A stretch of DNA of 64,000 nt, taken from positions 1 through 64,000 of the forward strand of contig DATLQT010000071.1 of assembly GCA_035535055.1 (NCBI GenBank). The letters run 5' to 3'. Position 1 is the first letter of the stretch. Each line of letters begins with the position of its first letter. The position numbers were made by a program, and so were the translations under genes. Of the stretch, positions 43,418 to 52,527 are shown in pieces. This DNA is from UBA6019 sp035535055 (GTDB lineage Bacteria; Chloroflexota; Dormibacteria; Dormibacterales; Dormibacteraceae). The notes below the pieces were generated by a model. That model searched no databases. It was not told the DNA's origin and saw only the letters and a list, made by a program, of their open reading frames with translations.

Positions 43418-44658
43418 CCACCGCCCGTGTCCGTTCCCCGGCCGAGCTGCGGGGGACGGTGCGCGTACCCGGCGACAAGTCGATCTCACACCGGGCTCTG
43501 ATCTTCAACGCGGTGGCGGCCGGTCGGGCACGGATTGAGAACCTGGCCACCGGGGAGGACGTCGCCAGCACCGCCGTCTGCCTCCGCGCGCTCGGGGTGC
43601 CGGTCGGCGCCGACGGCGTCGAGGGCGTCGGCCTGCACGGGCTGAAGGCGCCGCAGGGCCCGCTCGACTGCGGCAACTCGGGCACCACCATGCGGCTCCT
43701 GGCCGGGCTGCTCGCCGGCCAGCCCTTCGAGACGACGTTGCTCGGCGACGCCTCCCTGACCCGGCGCCCGATGGACAGGGTCTCCGAGCCGCTGGCGGCG
43801 ATGGGTGCCCGGGTATCCCTCGACCCCCTCCGGGTCGGGGGCGGCCACCTCCACGGAGCTGAGCACCGGATGGCGGTGGCCAGCGCCCAGGTCAAGTCGG
43901 CGCTGCTGCTGGCGGGCTTGCAGGCGGAGGGCGTGACACGGGTGGTCGAACCCCTGCGCACCCGCGATCACAGCGAGCGGATGCTGACGGCAATGGCGGC
44001 CCCGATCCGGGTCGAGGGGACGGCGGTCGAGGTGCGGCGGGCCGCGCGCCTCGACCCGCTCTCCATGCGGGTGCCCGGCGACCTCAGCGCTGCGGCATTC
44101 TGGGTCGTCGCCGCCGTCTTCCATCCCCGCGCGCACATCGACCTGCCTGACGTCGGCGTCAATCCCACCCGGGCGGCGATCCTCCGCCTGCTGCCGGTCG
44201 CGCGGATCAAGGACGGCGTCGAGGGCGGCGAACCGGTGGCGAGCCTCCACGCGGCGAGCCTCCGCGGTCTGAAGCCTTGGCGGTGGTCGGACCACCTGAG
44301 CGCCGAGCTGATAGACGAGCTTCCGGTGCTGGCGGTGGCGGCCACCCAGCTCGCCGGCACGACTGTGATCACCGGCGCCGCCGAGTTGCGGGTCAAGGAG
44401 TCGGACCGGATAGCCGCCATCGCGGCCGGGCTGGCAGCGATGGGAGCCCAGATCGAGGAGCGGGCGGACGGCTGGGCGATCGAGGGGCCGACCCGGCTCC
44501 AGGGCGCCCAGGTCGACTCCTTTGGCGATCACCGCGTGGCGATGGCCCTCGCCGTCGGCGGGCTCCTCGCCTCCGGCGAGACCGAGATCGCCGGCGCCGA
44601 GTGCGTGGGCATCTCCTACCCGAGCTTTTGGGAAGACCTGGAGGAGTTGTGCCGATAG
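43414..44658 (+). CDS. aroA: 3-phosphoshikimate 1-carboxyvinyltransferase (EPSP synthase)
   Basis: This enzyme adds phosphoenolpyruvate to shikimate 3-phosphate. With CTG 43414 as start it has 414 residues beginning LTTARVRSPAELRGTVRVPGDKSISHRAL, matching the family's N-terminus. Other marks are LDCGNSGTTMRLLAG, LTRRPMDR, KSALLLAGL and RVKESDRIAAIAAGL. No ATG, GTG or TTG precedes the conserved region. The first canonical start, GTG 43459, would drop 15 residues including the first strand. CTG overlaps the tyrA stop as CTGA. The motif around GNSGTTMR with Gly resembles class I, glyphosate-sensitive enzymes. Confidence 0.94.
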   Translation: MTTARVRSPAELRGTVRVPGDKSISHRALIFNAVAAGRARIENLATGEDVASTAVCLRALGVPVGADGVEGVGLHGLKAPQGPLDCGNSGTTMRLLAGLLAGQPFETTLLGDASLTRRPMDRVSEPLAAMGARVSLDPLRVGGGHLHGAEHRMAVASAQVKSALLLAGLQAEGVTRVVEPLRTRDHSERMLTAMAAPIRVEGTAVEVRRAARLDPLSMRVPGDLSAAAFWVVAAVFHPRAHIDLPDVGVNPTRAAILRLLPVARIKDGVEGGEPVASLHAASLRGLKPWRWSDHLSAELIDELPVLAVAATQLAGTTVITGAAELRVKESDRIAAIAAGLAAMGAQIEERADGWAIEGPTRLQGAQVDSFGDHRVAMALAVGGLLASGETEIAGAECVGISYPSFWEDLEELCR

Positions 44659-45668
44659 CTGTCCTGGGCGGCGGGGTGGCGGGCGCCTCGGTCGCCCTCC
44701 ACCTCGCCAAGCTCCGCCGGCGCGATGTCACCGTCTACGACCCGGGCCGCCCGGCGACCAGCACCGAGCGCGCGCTGGGTGGCTTTCGGACCCAGCACGG
44801 CAGCCGGCTGAACGTCGAGCTGGCGCTTCGATCGCGCGAGTTCTTCGTCTCCCGGGCGGGGCGGATCGGCTTCCAGTCCAACGGCTACCTGTACCTCGCC
44901 GACGACGAGGCGGCGGCGGCCGAGCTGGCGGTCCGGGCCGAGTTCCAGGTCGAACTGGGGCTGCCCATCGAGCACCCGGAGCCCCGGTCCAAGGTGCCCT
45001 TCCTCGAGCCGGACGGCTACCTCGGGACCAACTTCTGTGCGCTCGACGGCGTCTACCTGCCCCCGCTCGTCCACCGGGCGATGGTCGAGGAGGCGGAGGA
45101 GCTCGGAGTCATCTTCCGCGGCGAGGCGGCCCCGCCGGAGGCGGTCGAGCAGGCCGACGCGGTGGTGGTGGCCGCGGGCACCTGGTCGCCCGAGCTGGGC
45201 CGCTCGCTCGGCGTCGAGCTGAAGGTCGAGGCGCTGGAACGCAGTGTCTTCATGGCCGGCCCCTTCGACTGGCTCCCCAACGACCTCCCGATGACACTGG
45301 AGGCGGGCTCTGGCTACCACTTCCGCGAGCGCGACCGCATGCTCTGGGTGATGGGCCCCGGGGACCAGCGCGATTGGAGCCATTTCCGTACCTGGCTGGA
45401 GCGGCGCGCGCCAGCGGCGGCACAGGGCGAGCCCACCTCGCACTGGACCGGCTCCTACGAGGTCAGCTTCGACCACCATGGATTGGTGGGGGAGACCGAG
45501 CGGAGCGGCGTCTGGGCCTGCTGCGGGTTCAGTGGGCACGGGGTGATGCAGTCGCCGGCGGTGGGCGCCGCGTTGGCCGCGATGATCGTCGGGGAGACGC
45601 CGCCGGTCGACATCTCCGCCCTCAGCCCGCTGCGGACCGAGCCGCTCCTGGACCGCACCCAACTGTGA
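44649..45668 (+). CDS. FAD-dependent oxidoreductase, DAO/sarcosine oxidase-like
   Basis: This 339-residue protein starts with the FAD-binding motif VLGGGVAGASVALHLAK and has the C-terminal flavin segment GVWACCGFSGHGVMQSPAVG. It falls in the DAO fold group that includes glycine, sarcosine and D-amino acid oxidases. The substrate is unknown. It overlaps aroA by ten bases and the Nudix gene by four (GTGA), so it is expressed with aromatic biosynthesis. A role on an amino acid or amine linked to that pathway is possible but unproven. Confidence 0.85.
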   Translation: MPIAVLGGGVAGASVALHLAKLRRRDVTVYDPGRPATSTERALGGFRTQHGSRLNVELALRSREFFVSRAGRIGFQSNGYLYLADDEAAAAELAVRAEFQVELGLPIEHPEPRSKVPFLEPDGYLGTNFCALDGVYLPPLVHRAMVEEAEELGVIFRGEAAPPEAVEQADAVVVAAGTWSPELGRSLGVELKVEALERSVFMAGPFDWLPNDLPMTLEAGSGYHFRERDRMLWVMGPGDQRDWSHFRTWLERRAPAAAQGEPTSHWTGSYEVSFDHHGLVGETERSGVWACCGFSGHGVMQSPAVGAALAAMIVGETPPVDISALSPLRTEPLLDRTQL

Positions 45669-46264
45669 GCCCGGGCGTCTTCGATGAGCACGTGCTCTGT
45701 GTCCGGCGGGATGACGTATTTCCCGACGGCGCCTGGCACGGGTTCGTCGACCAGGGCCTCGAGCGTTACCAGAGGGTGATCCGCGAGCAGAGCTTCTTCA
45801 TGCCCCGGGCGGAGGTCGAGGAGGACCCCGCCTACCAGCAGATAATCCCCTACGTCGTCTTCCGCCACGGCGACCGCTACTTGCTGACACGGCGGCTGCG
45901 GGCCTCCACCGAGAAGCGCCTCCGCCAGCAGTATTCGCTCGGAGTCGGCGGCCACATCAACCCCGGCGACCTCGACCACGGGGATCCGGTGATGGACGGG
46001 CTCCGCCGCGAGTTTGAGGAGGAGGTCGTCTACGCCGGGGAGATCGAGGTCACCCTGCTCGGCCTCATCAACGACGAGTCGGCGCCAGTCAGCCGCGTCC
46101 ACCTCGGTCTGGCTTTCCTCGTCGAGGGGTCGTCACCCGAGATCGAGATCCGGGAGACCAAGAAGCTGGCAGGGGAGCTGCTGACCCTGGAGGAGATGCG
46201 GATCTACTACCTGGAGATGGAGGGATGGTCGCAGATCGTCTACGACCGGCTCACCGTCGGCTGA
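45665..46264 (+). CDS. Nudix hydrolase-domain protein
   Basis: This 199-residue protein has a Nudix core around residues 60-170. The Nudix box is GVGGHINPGDLDHG...LRREFEEEVV, with the REFEEE metal site and a slightly extended spacing between the first Gly and RE. The N-terminal 55 residues are an extension with WHGFVDQGLERYQRVI. Nudix enzymes cleave nucleoside diphosphates linked to another group; the substrate is not predictable here. It ends the aromatic operon. Confidence 0.85.
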   Translation: MSPGVFDEHVLCVRRDDVFPDGAWHGFVDQGLERYQRVIREQSFFMPRAEVEEDPAYQQIIPYVVFRHGDRYLLTRRLRASTEKRLRQQYSLGVGGHINPGDLDHGDPVMDGLRREFEEEVVYAGEIEVTLLGLINDESAPVSRVHLGLAFLVEGSSPEIEIRETKKLAGELLTLEEMRIYYLEMEGWSQIVYDRLTVG

Positions 46265-46285
46265 GCGGCGCGCGATCATAGGCAG

Positions 46286-47308
46286 GTGAACACCGTGCTG
46301 CCCCTCTGCTCGAGCGTGGTGAGCCTCGTCTTCGCCGCGATGGTCTTCGACCAGTGGCGGCAGCGCCGCCAGGCTTTCCAGCTGGTCTGGTCGGTGGGGC
46401 TGCTGTTCTATGCGGTGGCCACCGGCGCGGAGCTCATCGGGTCCGCCTTCGGATGGTCGACCGGGCTCTACCGCGCCTGGTTCCTGGTTGGCGCCTTCTA
46501 CGTCGCCGCCTACCTCGGCATGGGGACCGTCTACCTCCTCGCGAGGACCTCCTTCGCCTACTTCGCGGCGGTTACGGTCTTGTTCGGAGGGCTCCTGAGC
46601 CTGGCCGCGTCCACCGCCTACCCGGGTTCGACGCAGGCGGCGCAGGTCACCCTCGCGGCATCCGTCGTAGCCGGCCTGGCGATCATTGCGGCGACGGCGC
46701 TGCGCCGGCCGTGGGCGCCGCACCTGGCGCTGGCGGCGCTGGTGCTCGGCTCGCTCGTGGCTGCGCTGCTGGTCGCCGGTGCGCCCCTCAAATCGCCCGG
46801 CTTCGCCGTCGACATCCACACCGGGGTTCCCCTGCCATCCGCCTTCCCCGGGTATATGCAGGTCGTCACCCTGCCCTTCAACGTCGCCGGCGGACTGAGC
46901 CTGGTCTTTGGCGCGGCCTTCTCGGCCTACGTCTACATGCCCAAGCGCAGGCTGCTCTCAGTGAATACGGTGCGCGTCCCGGTCCTCGCCCAGGGCTGGT
47001 ACTTCGTCGCCGCGGCGGTGAATTTCGTCGTCTCCCTGCCGTCGGCGCTCGCCGCGCTCTTCGCCGGTCGCCTGAACTCGCGGGTGCCGGCGACCATCCT
47101 GATCATGCTCGGCGGCTTCGTCCCCGGCCTTACCAGCGGGCTGACGCGCTTCGGCATCACCTGGGCCCACTTTCTCGGCGAGCTGATCGGGGTGCTGCTT
47201 ATCTTCGCCGGCTTCCTGGTCAGCGAGGACGTCTTCCGGAACCTCCGCCTGCCCGCCGCCGGCACCGTCTGGCGGCGCCGGGAAACCAAGGCCGAGGCGC
47301 GCGGTTAG
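46286..47308 (+). CDS. multi-pass membrane protein of unknown function
   Basis: This 340-residue protein is hydrophobic throughout, with about eight to nine predicted membrane helices, and ends in a short basic tail (RRRETKAEARG). I do not recognise a family. There are no obvious catalytic motifs and few charged residues in the helices. The start is GTG 46286. Its stop lies within the region that appears to encode the N-terminus of the next gene, so the two are probably translated together. Confidence 0.7.
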   Translation: MNTVLPLCSSVVSLVFAAMVFDQWRQRRQAFQLVWSVGLLFYAVATGAELIGSAFGWSTGLYRAWFLVGAFYVAAYLGMGTVYLLARTSFAYFAAVTVLFGGLLSLAASTAYPGSTQAAQVTLAASVVAGLAIIAATALRRPWAPHLALAALVLGSLVAALLVAGAPLKSPGFAVDIHTGVPLPSAFPGYMQVVTLPFNVAGGLSLVFGAAFSAYVYMPKRRLLSVNTVRVPVLAQGWYFVAAAVNFVVSLPSALAALFAGRLNSRVPATILIMLGGFVPGLTSGLTRFGITWAHFLGELIGVLLIFAGFLVSEDVFRNLRLPAAGTVWRRRETKAEARG

Positions 47309-47345
47309 CGCGGCGCGAGCTCTCCGCGCCAGCCAGGCGGCGCTG

Positions 47346-48494
47346 GCCGGGACGTGGATCGCGTTCGCCGCCTGGACCCTGCCGCCGTACCTGGCGGAGA
47401 TCTGGACCAGGCCGCACGGGAACGACTTCCGCCTCTACTACGTCGCCGCGCAGCTGGGAGTGCGCTACGGCTGGTGGCGGCTCTACGACCTCCACCTGCA
47501 GTCGGTCCTGCTGGCCTCCTACTTCTACCAGCCTTACCTGAACCCGCCGGTAATGGCGTGGGCGACGCTGCCATTCGTGCTGCTGCCGTTCGTCTGGGCG
47601 CATGCGGCCTGGACGGCGCTGCTGCTGGTTTCGCTGCTGGTCGCTTGGTGGGTGCTCTGTCCCGCCGGCCAGGGGCCGCGCTGGTGGTGGCTGCTGGCGG
47701 TCTTCGCCTGGCTGCCGGCGATGTTCTCGATCGGGATCGCGCAGCCGCAGTTCTTCGTGGTCCTCGCCATCGCGCTGGCGGTCCGGCTACGCTCTTCGGA
47801 CCGGGAGTTCTGGGCGGGGGTCGCGTTGTCGGTGATCTGGCTCAAGCCGCAATTGGGGTTCCTGGTACCGGTCGGGCTGCTCGCGGCGCGGCAGTGGCGA
47901 ATGCTGCTCGGCCTGGCGGTGGCGGGCGGTCTCCTAGGCCTGGCGCAGCTGGCCGCCCTGCGGCCGGCCGGCGTACGCGACTACCTCGACGCGCTCCAAT
48001 TGGCCTCGACCTTCGAACTGCAGCGGCGCCTGAGCCTGGTGGGGTTGGTGCCCGGCGTGGTGTTCAACCTGCTCCGGGTCGTGATAGTCGGCCTCCTCGT
48101 GCTTGCCTCACTGGGCTCGCGCCGGCGCGACTACGTGCTGGTTGCGGCGCCGCTAGCGTCCCTGCTGGTGGCGCCCTACAGCGGCTTCCAGGACCTCGCG
48201 GTTCTCTGTGGCTCGGCCTGGATCTGGCTCCGCGAGTCGCCCTCGTGGGGCGTGCGCTCGTTCCTGTTGTTGGGGTGGGTGTGCGCCGAGTTCACCCTGC
48301 TCTGGGGCCCTTACCCGTTGGTCGGATTCGAGCTGGCCTGGATGGTGGTGCTGGGCGTCCTGGGCGTGCGGCGCTGGCGGGCAGGCAGTTCGCCATCGGG
48401 CACCGCAGCTATCAACTCGAGCAGTCTTGGGCCGAGGTTGGGCGCCCCGACGCGCCCGCCGGACCAGCGGTCGTCGGAGGCGGGGCGGGCGTAG
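47346..48494 (+). CDS. GT87/DUF2029-like membrane glycosyltransferase
   Basis: The frame carries a multi-helix membrane protein with the N-terminal segment HGNDFRLYYVAAQLG...WWRLYD, typical of the DUF2029/GT87 family of polyprenyl-phosphate-mannose-dependent mannosyltransferases (Asp-Phe near the first loop). About ten helices follow, with KPQLGFLVP near residue 170. No ATG, GTG or TTG occurs in frame before GTG 47460, which would cut off the conserved loop. CTG 47346 is a guess at the real start and would give 382 residues. The last 40 residues (SSPSGTAAINSSS...) look non-native. It would act at the membrane in glycolipid or glycan assembly. Confidence 0.7.
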   Translation, partial: AGTWIAFAAWTLPPYLAEIWTRPHGNDFRLYYVAAQLGVRYGWWRLYDLHLQSVLLASYFYQPYLNPPVMAWATLPFVLLPFVWAHAAWTALLLVSLLVAWWVLCPAGQGPRWWWLLAVFAWLPAMFSIGIAQPQFFVVLAIALAVRLRSSDREFWAGVALSVIWLKPQLGFLVPVGLLAARQWRMLLGLAVAGGLLGLAQLAALRPAGVRDYLDALQLASTFELQRRLSLVGLVPGVVFNLLRVVIVGLLVLASLGSRRRDYVLVAAPLASLLVAPYSGFQDLAVLCGSAWIWLRESPSWGVRSFLLLGWVCAEFTLLWGPYPLVGFELAWMVVLGVLGVRRWRAGSSPSGTAAINSSSLGPRLGAPTRPPDQRSSEAGRA

Positions 48495-48692
48495 AAGTTC
48501 GGCTTCAGCGCCCCGTCCGTGCAGCTGGTGCGCTCGGCTGCCCAGTTGAAGTCGAGGTTGTTGAAGATCAGAGCCGGGCGGACAGGCCCCCCGCTACCCC
48601 ATGTTCACGCCGGCCAGGCGAGTAAACCAATGTTCGCAGGGCAAAGCGTTTAGCGAGCGGGCGCGGCTTGGGGGCGCCGCCGGCCGGTTCTC
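48495..48692. other. 198-base stretch without a plus-strand gene
   Basis: No plus-strand gene is visible. On the minus strand, about 48400-48600 reads as coherent protein-like sequence (for example NNLDFNWAAERTSCTDG and PNFYARPASDDRWSGG) without a start codon. It might be a gene remnant that overlaps the end of the GT87-like gene. I could not assign it to a family. Confidence 0.35.
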
Positions 48693-49382
48693 CTAGGAGA
48701 CCGCCGGCTGCTCCTGGCGTGCCTCGGCGGGATGTGGGTGATGAGCAGGCGCCGGGTCGGTTGCGCTGCGCACCTCGATCCGCGCCAGCGGGTCGGACGC
48801 CAGGGCCAGCACCTCCGTCTCCTCGGTGGACAGCTCCCGGGACTCGGTGGTGAAGGCGCCGTCCAGCTCGCCCTGGCGCAGCATCAGGACGCCCCCGCCA
48901 TCCTTCGCCTTAACCGAGATGGTCCCGCTAAAGGCGCGCTCCTTGAGGAAGGCCACGAGACCCTCGAGGTTCACCCAGGAGGCGAACATCTCGGGGTAGG
49001 TCGACGCTCCCGAGGCGAGATGGTGGAGGCTGTCCACCAGCTCTGCCTGGAGGTCGACCACGTCAACCACCGCCTCACCGGAGTCGAGGAGGTTGCGGGC
49101 AGCGGTCTCCGCTTCCTCGTTCTTGCGGAGCTGGTCGGGGCCCCGCCAAAGGCAGTCGATCATCTTCCCGGTGCGGAAGAGCAGGATCCCGTTGACGCCG
49201 GGTCCCAAGATGCGGACGTAGCCCGAGTAGCCGCCCCTCCCGAGCGTCGAGACCAGGCGGTCATAGGCGATCAGTCGGGCGCTCAGCGACTCGTAGAGTG
49301 GCGCTCCGGTGGGTACCAGGAGGGCGTCCTCCCCCGAGTCGTGAGGTCGTCGCTTTAGTTCCGCCATCTCAGCCATGGGCAC
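48693..49382 (-). CDS. DUF4388/PATAN-like protein with two related modules
   Basis: The protein has 229 residues. Two segments share the pattern of a DUF4388-like module: GGYSGYVRILGPGVNGILLFRTGKMIDC and RAFSGTISVKAKDGGGVLMLRQGELDGAF. DUF4388 proteins occur with signalling and gliding or polarity systems as small adaptor domains. No catalytic motif is visible. It is a single gene, divergent from metG, and its ending (PAHHPHPAEARQEQPAVS) is a low-complexity tail. The N-terminus has several possible ATG starts; 49382 is the furthest upstream. Confidence 0.6.
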   Translation of the reverse strand: MPMAEMAELKRRPHDSGEDALLVPTGAPLYESLSARLIAYDRLVSTLGRGGYSGYVRILGPGVNGILLFRTGKMIDCLWRGPDQLRKNEEAETAARNLLDSGEAVVDVVDLQAELVDSLHHLASGASTYPEMFASWVNLEGLVAFLKERAFSGTISVKAKDGGGVLMLRQGELDGAFTTESRELSTEETEVLALASDPLARIEVRSATDPAPAHHPHPAEARQEQPAVS

Positions 49383-49481
49383 AAGTCAGCCATACCTTGA
49401 GGGTGGATTGCAACTGACAGGAGAGCTGAGAGCGGCGTGATCAGATCGGTGCTGGAACGAATTTGCGCCGGGCGAGATCAA

Positions 49482-49487
49482 TAGACT
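49482..49487 (+). promoter_or_regulatory. putative -10 box (TAGACT) for metG
   Basis: TAGACT ends eleven bases before GTG 49499 and lies downstream of TTG 49463. If used, the mRNA starts about 49494, so GTG 49499 is the real start and the transcript is almost leaderless. Confidence 0.4.
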
Positions 49488-49498
49488 TGGAACCCTTC

Positions 49499-51271
49499 GT
49501 GTCCCCCAATCCCTCTCCTCAGCGCATCCTGGTCGCGGTCGCCTGGCCCTACGCTAGCGGGCCGCGGCACCTTGGTCACGTGGCGGGGTTCGGCGTGCCC
49601 TCCGACATCTTCGCCCGCTACCACCGGCTGAAGGGCGACGACGTCCTCATGGTCAGCGGTACCGACGAGCACGGCACGCCGATCCTGGTCGCCGCCGACA
49701 AGGAGGGCGCTACGCCGCAGGAGATCGCCGACCGCTACAACGTCCTGATTGGCGACGACCTCCGCGACCTCGGGCTGAGCTACGACCTCTTCACCCGGAC
49801 GACGACCGCCAACCACTACCGGATCGTCCAGGACGTCTTCCGCAGGCTCCACGAGAAGGGCTACCTCCGCCGGAAAAGCGCGATGGGCGCCTTTAGCTCT
49901 GTGAGTGGCCGGACGCTGCCGGACCGCTATATCGAGGGCACCTGTCCCATCTGCGGCTACGGGGAGGCGCGCGGGGACCAGTGCGAGAACTGCGGCAACC
50001 AGCTCGACCCCCTGGACCTGAAGAACCCGCGGAGCCGGATCGACGGCGAGCCGCCCATCTTCAGGGAGACCGAGCACTTCTTTTTCGACCTGCCCGCCTT
50101 CGGCGAGCAGCTGACCGCCTGGCTGCGGTCGCGGACCCACTGGCGGCCGAACGTCATCGCCTTCAGTCGCAACTTCATCGACGACCTGAAGCCTCGCGCG
50201 GTAACGCGCGACCTCGACTGGGGGATCCCGATCCCAGTGCCCGGCTGGGAGGAGCGCGACGACAAGCGGATCTACGTCTGGTTCGACGCCGTGATGGGCT
50301 ACCTGTCGGCGGCCGTCGAATGGGCGCACATCAATGGCGACGACGATGCCTGGGAGCGCTGGTGGAAGGACCCCGAATCCCGCCATTACTACTTCATGGG
50401 CAAGGACAACATCACCTTCCACACGGTCATGTGGCCGGCCATCCTCCTTGGGTTGGGCGGACTCGAGCTGCCCTATGAGGTGGTGGCGTCGGAGTTCCTG
50501 ACCATGGAGGGCCGAAAGCTGAGCAGCTCGCGCGGCGGCGCCATCTACGTCAACGACTTCCTGAGCCGCTACGACCCTGACCCGCTCCGCTTCTTTCTGA
50601 CCATAGCCGGGCCTGAAAACGCCGACACCGACTTCACCTGGGAGGAGTTCGTCCGCCGCAACAACGACGAGTTGGTCGCCAACTGGGGCAACCTGGTCAA
50701 CCGGGTTCTGGTCAACGCGCAGCGCAACTTCGGCGAGGTGCCGCCGGCGGGCGCGCTGACCGCTGAGGACCGGGCCGTGCTTGAGCAGGTGGCGGCGGGC
50801 TTCGACTCCGTCGGCGGCCTGATCGAACGGGCCTCCTTCCAGCAGGCGATCAAGGAGGCGCTGCGGCTGAGCTCGGTCGCCAACGCCTACCTGGCCGGCG
50901 AGCAGCCGTGGAAGACGATCAAAGAGGACCGCGCGCGAGCGGGTACGGTGCTCAACGTGGGACTCCGCCTGGTCGACGCCCTGAAGGTCATCTTCACACC
51001 CTTCCTGCCCTTCACCTCGCAGCGCGTACACGAGATGCTGGGCCACGAAGGGTTCATCGCCGGCCCGCTGCGCTTCCAAGAGGTCGAGGAGGCCGGCCGG
51101 CGCCCGCACCGGGTGCTGACCGGCGACTACCGGGAGTGGATCCGCGGCTGGGAGGCTCCCGACCTGCCCGCCGGCCAGAAGCTCCGCGAGCCCACCCCGC
51201 TCTTCCGAAAGCTCGACCCCGCGGTCGTCGTCCCCGCCGAGCTGGAGCGGATGGGGGTGGGCGTCGGGTGA
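49499..51271 (+). CDS. metG: methionyl-tRNA synthetase
   Basis: This class I synthetase has 590 residues from GTG 49499 (a TTG at 49463 is less likely). It has the HIGH motif variant HLGH in PRHLGHVAGFG, the zinc knuckle CPICGYGEARGDQCENCG near residues 148-165, the KMSKS counterpart KLSSSRG near 339 and the anticodon-binding helix bundle. The four-Cys knuckle with this arrangement is the MetG1/archaeal-like type. There is no C-terminal tRNA-binding EMAP domain. It is coupled to thrC by a GTGA overlap. Confidence 0.96.
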   Translation: MSPNPSPQRILVAVAWPYASGPRHLGHVAGFGVPSDIFARYHRLKGDDVLMVSGTDEHGTPILVAADKEGATPQEIADRYNVLIGDDLRDLGLSYDLFTRTTTANHYRIVQDVFRRLHEKGYLRRKSAMGAFSSVSGRTLPDRYIEGTCPICGYGEARGDQCENCGNQLDPLDLKNPRSRIDGEPPIFRETEHFFFDLPAFGEQLTAWLRSRTHWRPNVIAFSRNFIDDLKPRAVTRDLDWGIPIPVPGWEERDDKRIYVWFDAVMGYLSAAVEWAHINGDDDAWERWWKDPESRHYYFMGKDNITFHTVMWPAILLGLGGLELPYEVVASEFLTMEGRKLSSSRGGAIYVNDFLSRYDPDPLRFFLTIAGPENADTDFTWEEFVRRNNDELVANWGNLVNRVLVNAQRNFGEVPPAGALTAEDRAVLEQVAAGFDSVGGLIERASFQQAIKEALRLSSVANAYLAGEQPWKTIKEDRARAGTVLNVGLRLVDALKVIFTPFLPFTSQRVHEMLGHEGFIAGPLRFQEVEEAGRRPHRVLTGDYREWIRGWEAPDLPAGQKLREPTPLFRKLDPAVVVPAELERMGVGVG

Positions 51272-52524
51272 GCGCTCCAAACGGCTCTCCGCGGGTGATC
51301 GCGATGCGGTGCCGGGAGTGTGGCACCGAGTACCCGGTCCAGGCCACCCACGTCTGCGAGATGTGCTTCGGGCCGCTCGACGTCGTCTATGACTACGACC
51401 GGATCCGCAAGAGCATCAGCCGGGAGAAGATCGCCGCCGGCCCGAGCTCGATGTGGCGCTATCGCGAGCTGCTGCCCCTCGAGGACGGCGTTCCGATCGT
51501 CACTCTCGGCGAGGGTTTCACGCCGCTGGTCCACGCCGAGCGGTTGGGCGCCGAGCTAGGGCTGCGCAACCTCTACCTCAAGAACGACTCGATGAACCCG
51601 ACCAACTCCTTTAAGGACCGGGTCGTTTCGGTGGCCATCTCCTGGGCCCGCGCCCACGGCTTCGAAACCATTGGCTGCGCATCGACCGGCAACCTCGCCA
51701 ACTCGGTGGCGGCCTACTCGGCGCGTGCCGGCCTGGAGGCGTTCGTCTTCATCCCCACCGACCTCGAGCCGGGCAAGGTGGTGCCGACGTCGGTATTCGA
51801 GCCCAACCTCGTCGCCGTCCGGGGGAACTACGACCAGGTCAACCGCCTCTGCTCGCAGCTGGTCGAGAGCTACCCATGGGCGTTCTGCAACATCAACGTC
51901 CGCCCCTTCTACGCCGAGGGCTCGAAGACGCTCGACTTCGAGACCGCCGAGCAGCTCGGCTGGCGGCTGCCCGACGAGGTCATCATCCCGATCGCGTCCG
52001 GCTGCCAGTTCGTCAAGCACCGGCGGGCGATGGGGGAGATGATCGAGGTCGGCCTCGTCGACTCAGGGTCTAAGCTGCCGGCGCTTACGGGTGCCCAGGC
52101 GCTCGGCTGCGCGCCCGTCTACAACGCCTGGCGCGACGGCACCGAGACGGTGATGCCGGTGAAGCCGGACACCATCGCCAAGTCGATCGCCATCGGGAAC
52201 CCGTCCGACGGGTCCTACGTGATCCGGATGGCGAAGGAGACGGGCGGCGTGGTCGAGGCCGTTACCGAAGAGGAGATCGTGGACTCGATCCGGCTCCTCG
52301 CCCGCACCGAGGGCATCTTCACCGAGACGGCGGGCGGCGTGACGATCGGGGTGCTGGCGAAGCTGGCCCGCGCCGGCCGCTGGAAGGGCGACGAGGTAGT
52401 CGTCGCCTACGTCACTGGTCACGGCCTGAAAACGGCCGAGGTGATCGCCGCCTCGGCGGGTGGCGAAAGAAGGGTGGAAATAGACCCGACCCTGAAATCG
52501 TTCAAGGAATCGGTGAACATCTAA
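51268..52524 (+). CDS. thrC: threonine synthase
   Basis: This 418-residue PLP enzyme converts O-phosphohomoserine to threonine. It opens with a CxxC pair (MRCRECGTEYPVQATHVCEMC) forming a zinc-ribbon-like N-terminal element, then LGEGFTPLVHAERLG, the PLP lysine in NPTNSFKDRVV and the phosphate loop ASTGNLANSVAAYSA. The CxxC form is typical of archaeal and some bacterial enzymes. The GTG at 51268 overlaps metG; an ATG at 51304 starts right at the zinc element. The next gene is only three bases downstream. Confidence 0.95.
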   Translation: MSAPNGSPRVIAMRCRECGTEYPVQATHVCEMCFGPLDVVYDYDRIRKSISREKIAAGPSSMWRYRELLPLEDGVPIVTLGEGFTPLVHAERLGAELGLRNLYLKNDSMNPTNSFKDRVVSVAISWARAHGFETIGCASTGNLANSVAAYSARAGLEAFVFIPTDLEPGKVVPTSVFEPNLVAVRGNYDQVNRLCSQLVESYPWAFCNINVRPFYAEGSKTLDFETAEQLGWRLPDEVIIPIASGCQFVKHRRAMGEMIEVGLVDSGSKLPALTGAQALGCAPVYNAWRDGTETVMPVKPDTIAKSIAIGNPSDGSYVIRMAKETGGVVEAVTEEEIVDSIRLLARTEGIFTETAGGVTIGVLAKLARAGRWKGDEVVVAYVTGHGLKTAEVIAASAGGERRVEIDPTLKSFKESVNI

Positions 52525-52527
52525 GCG

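Noticed and set aside
49478..51280. 600-codon minus-strand frame antisense to metG
   Set aside because: metG has all synthetase motifs; the antisense product is repetitive in Asp, Val, Gly and Leu.
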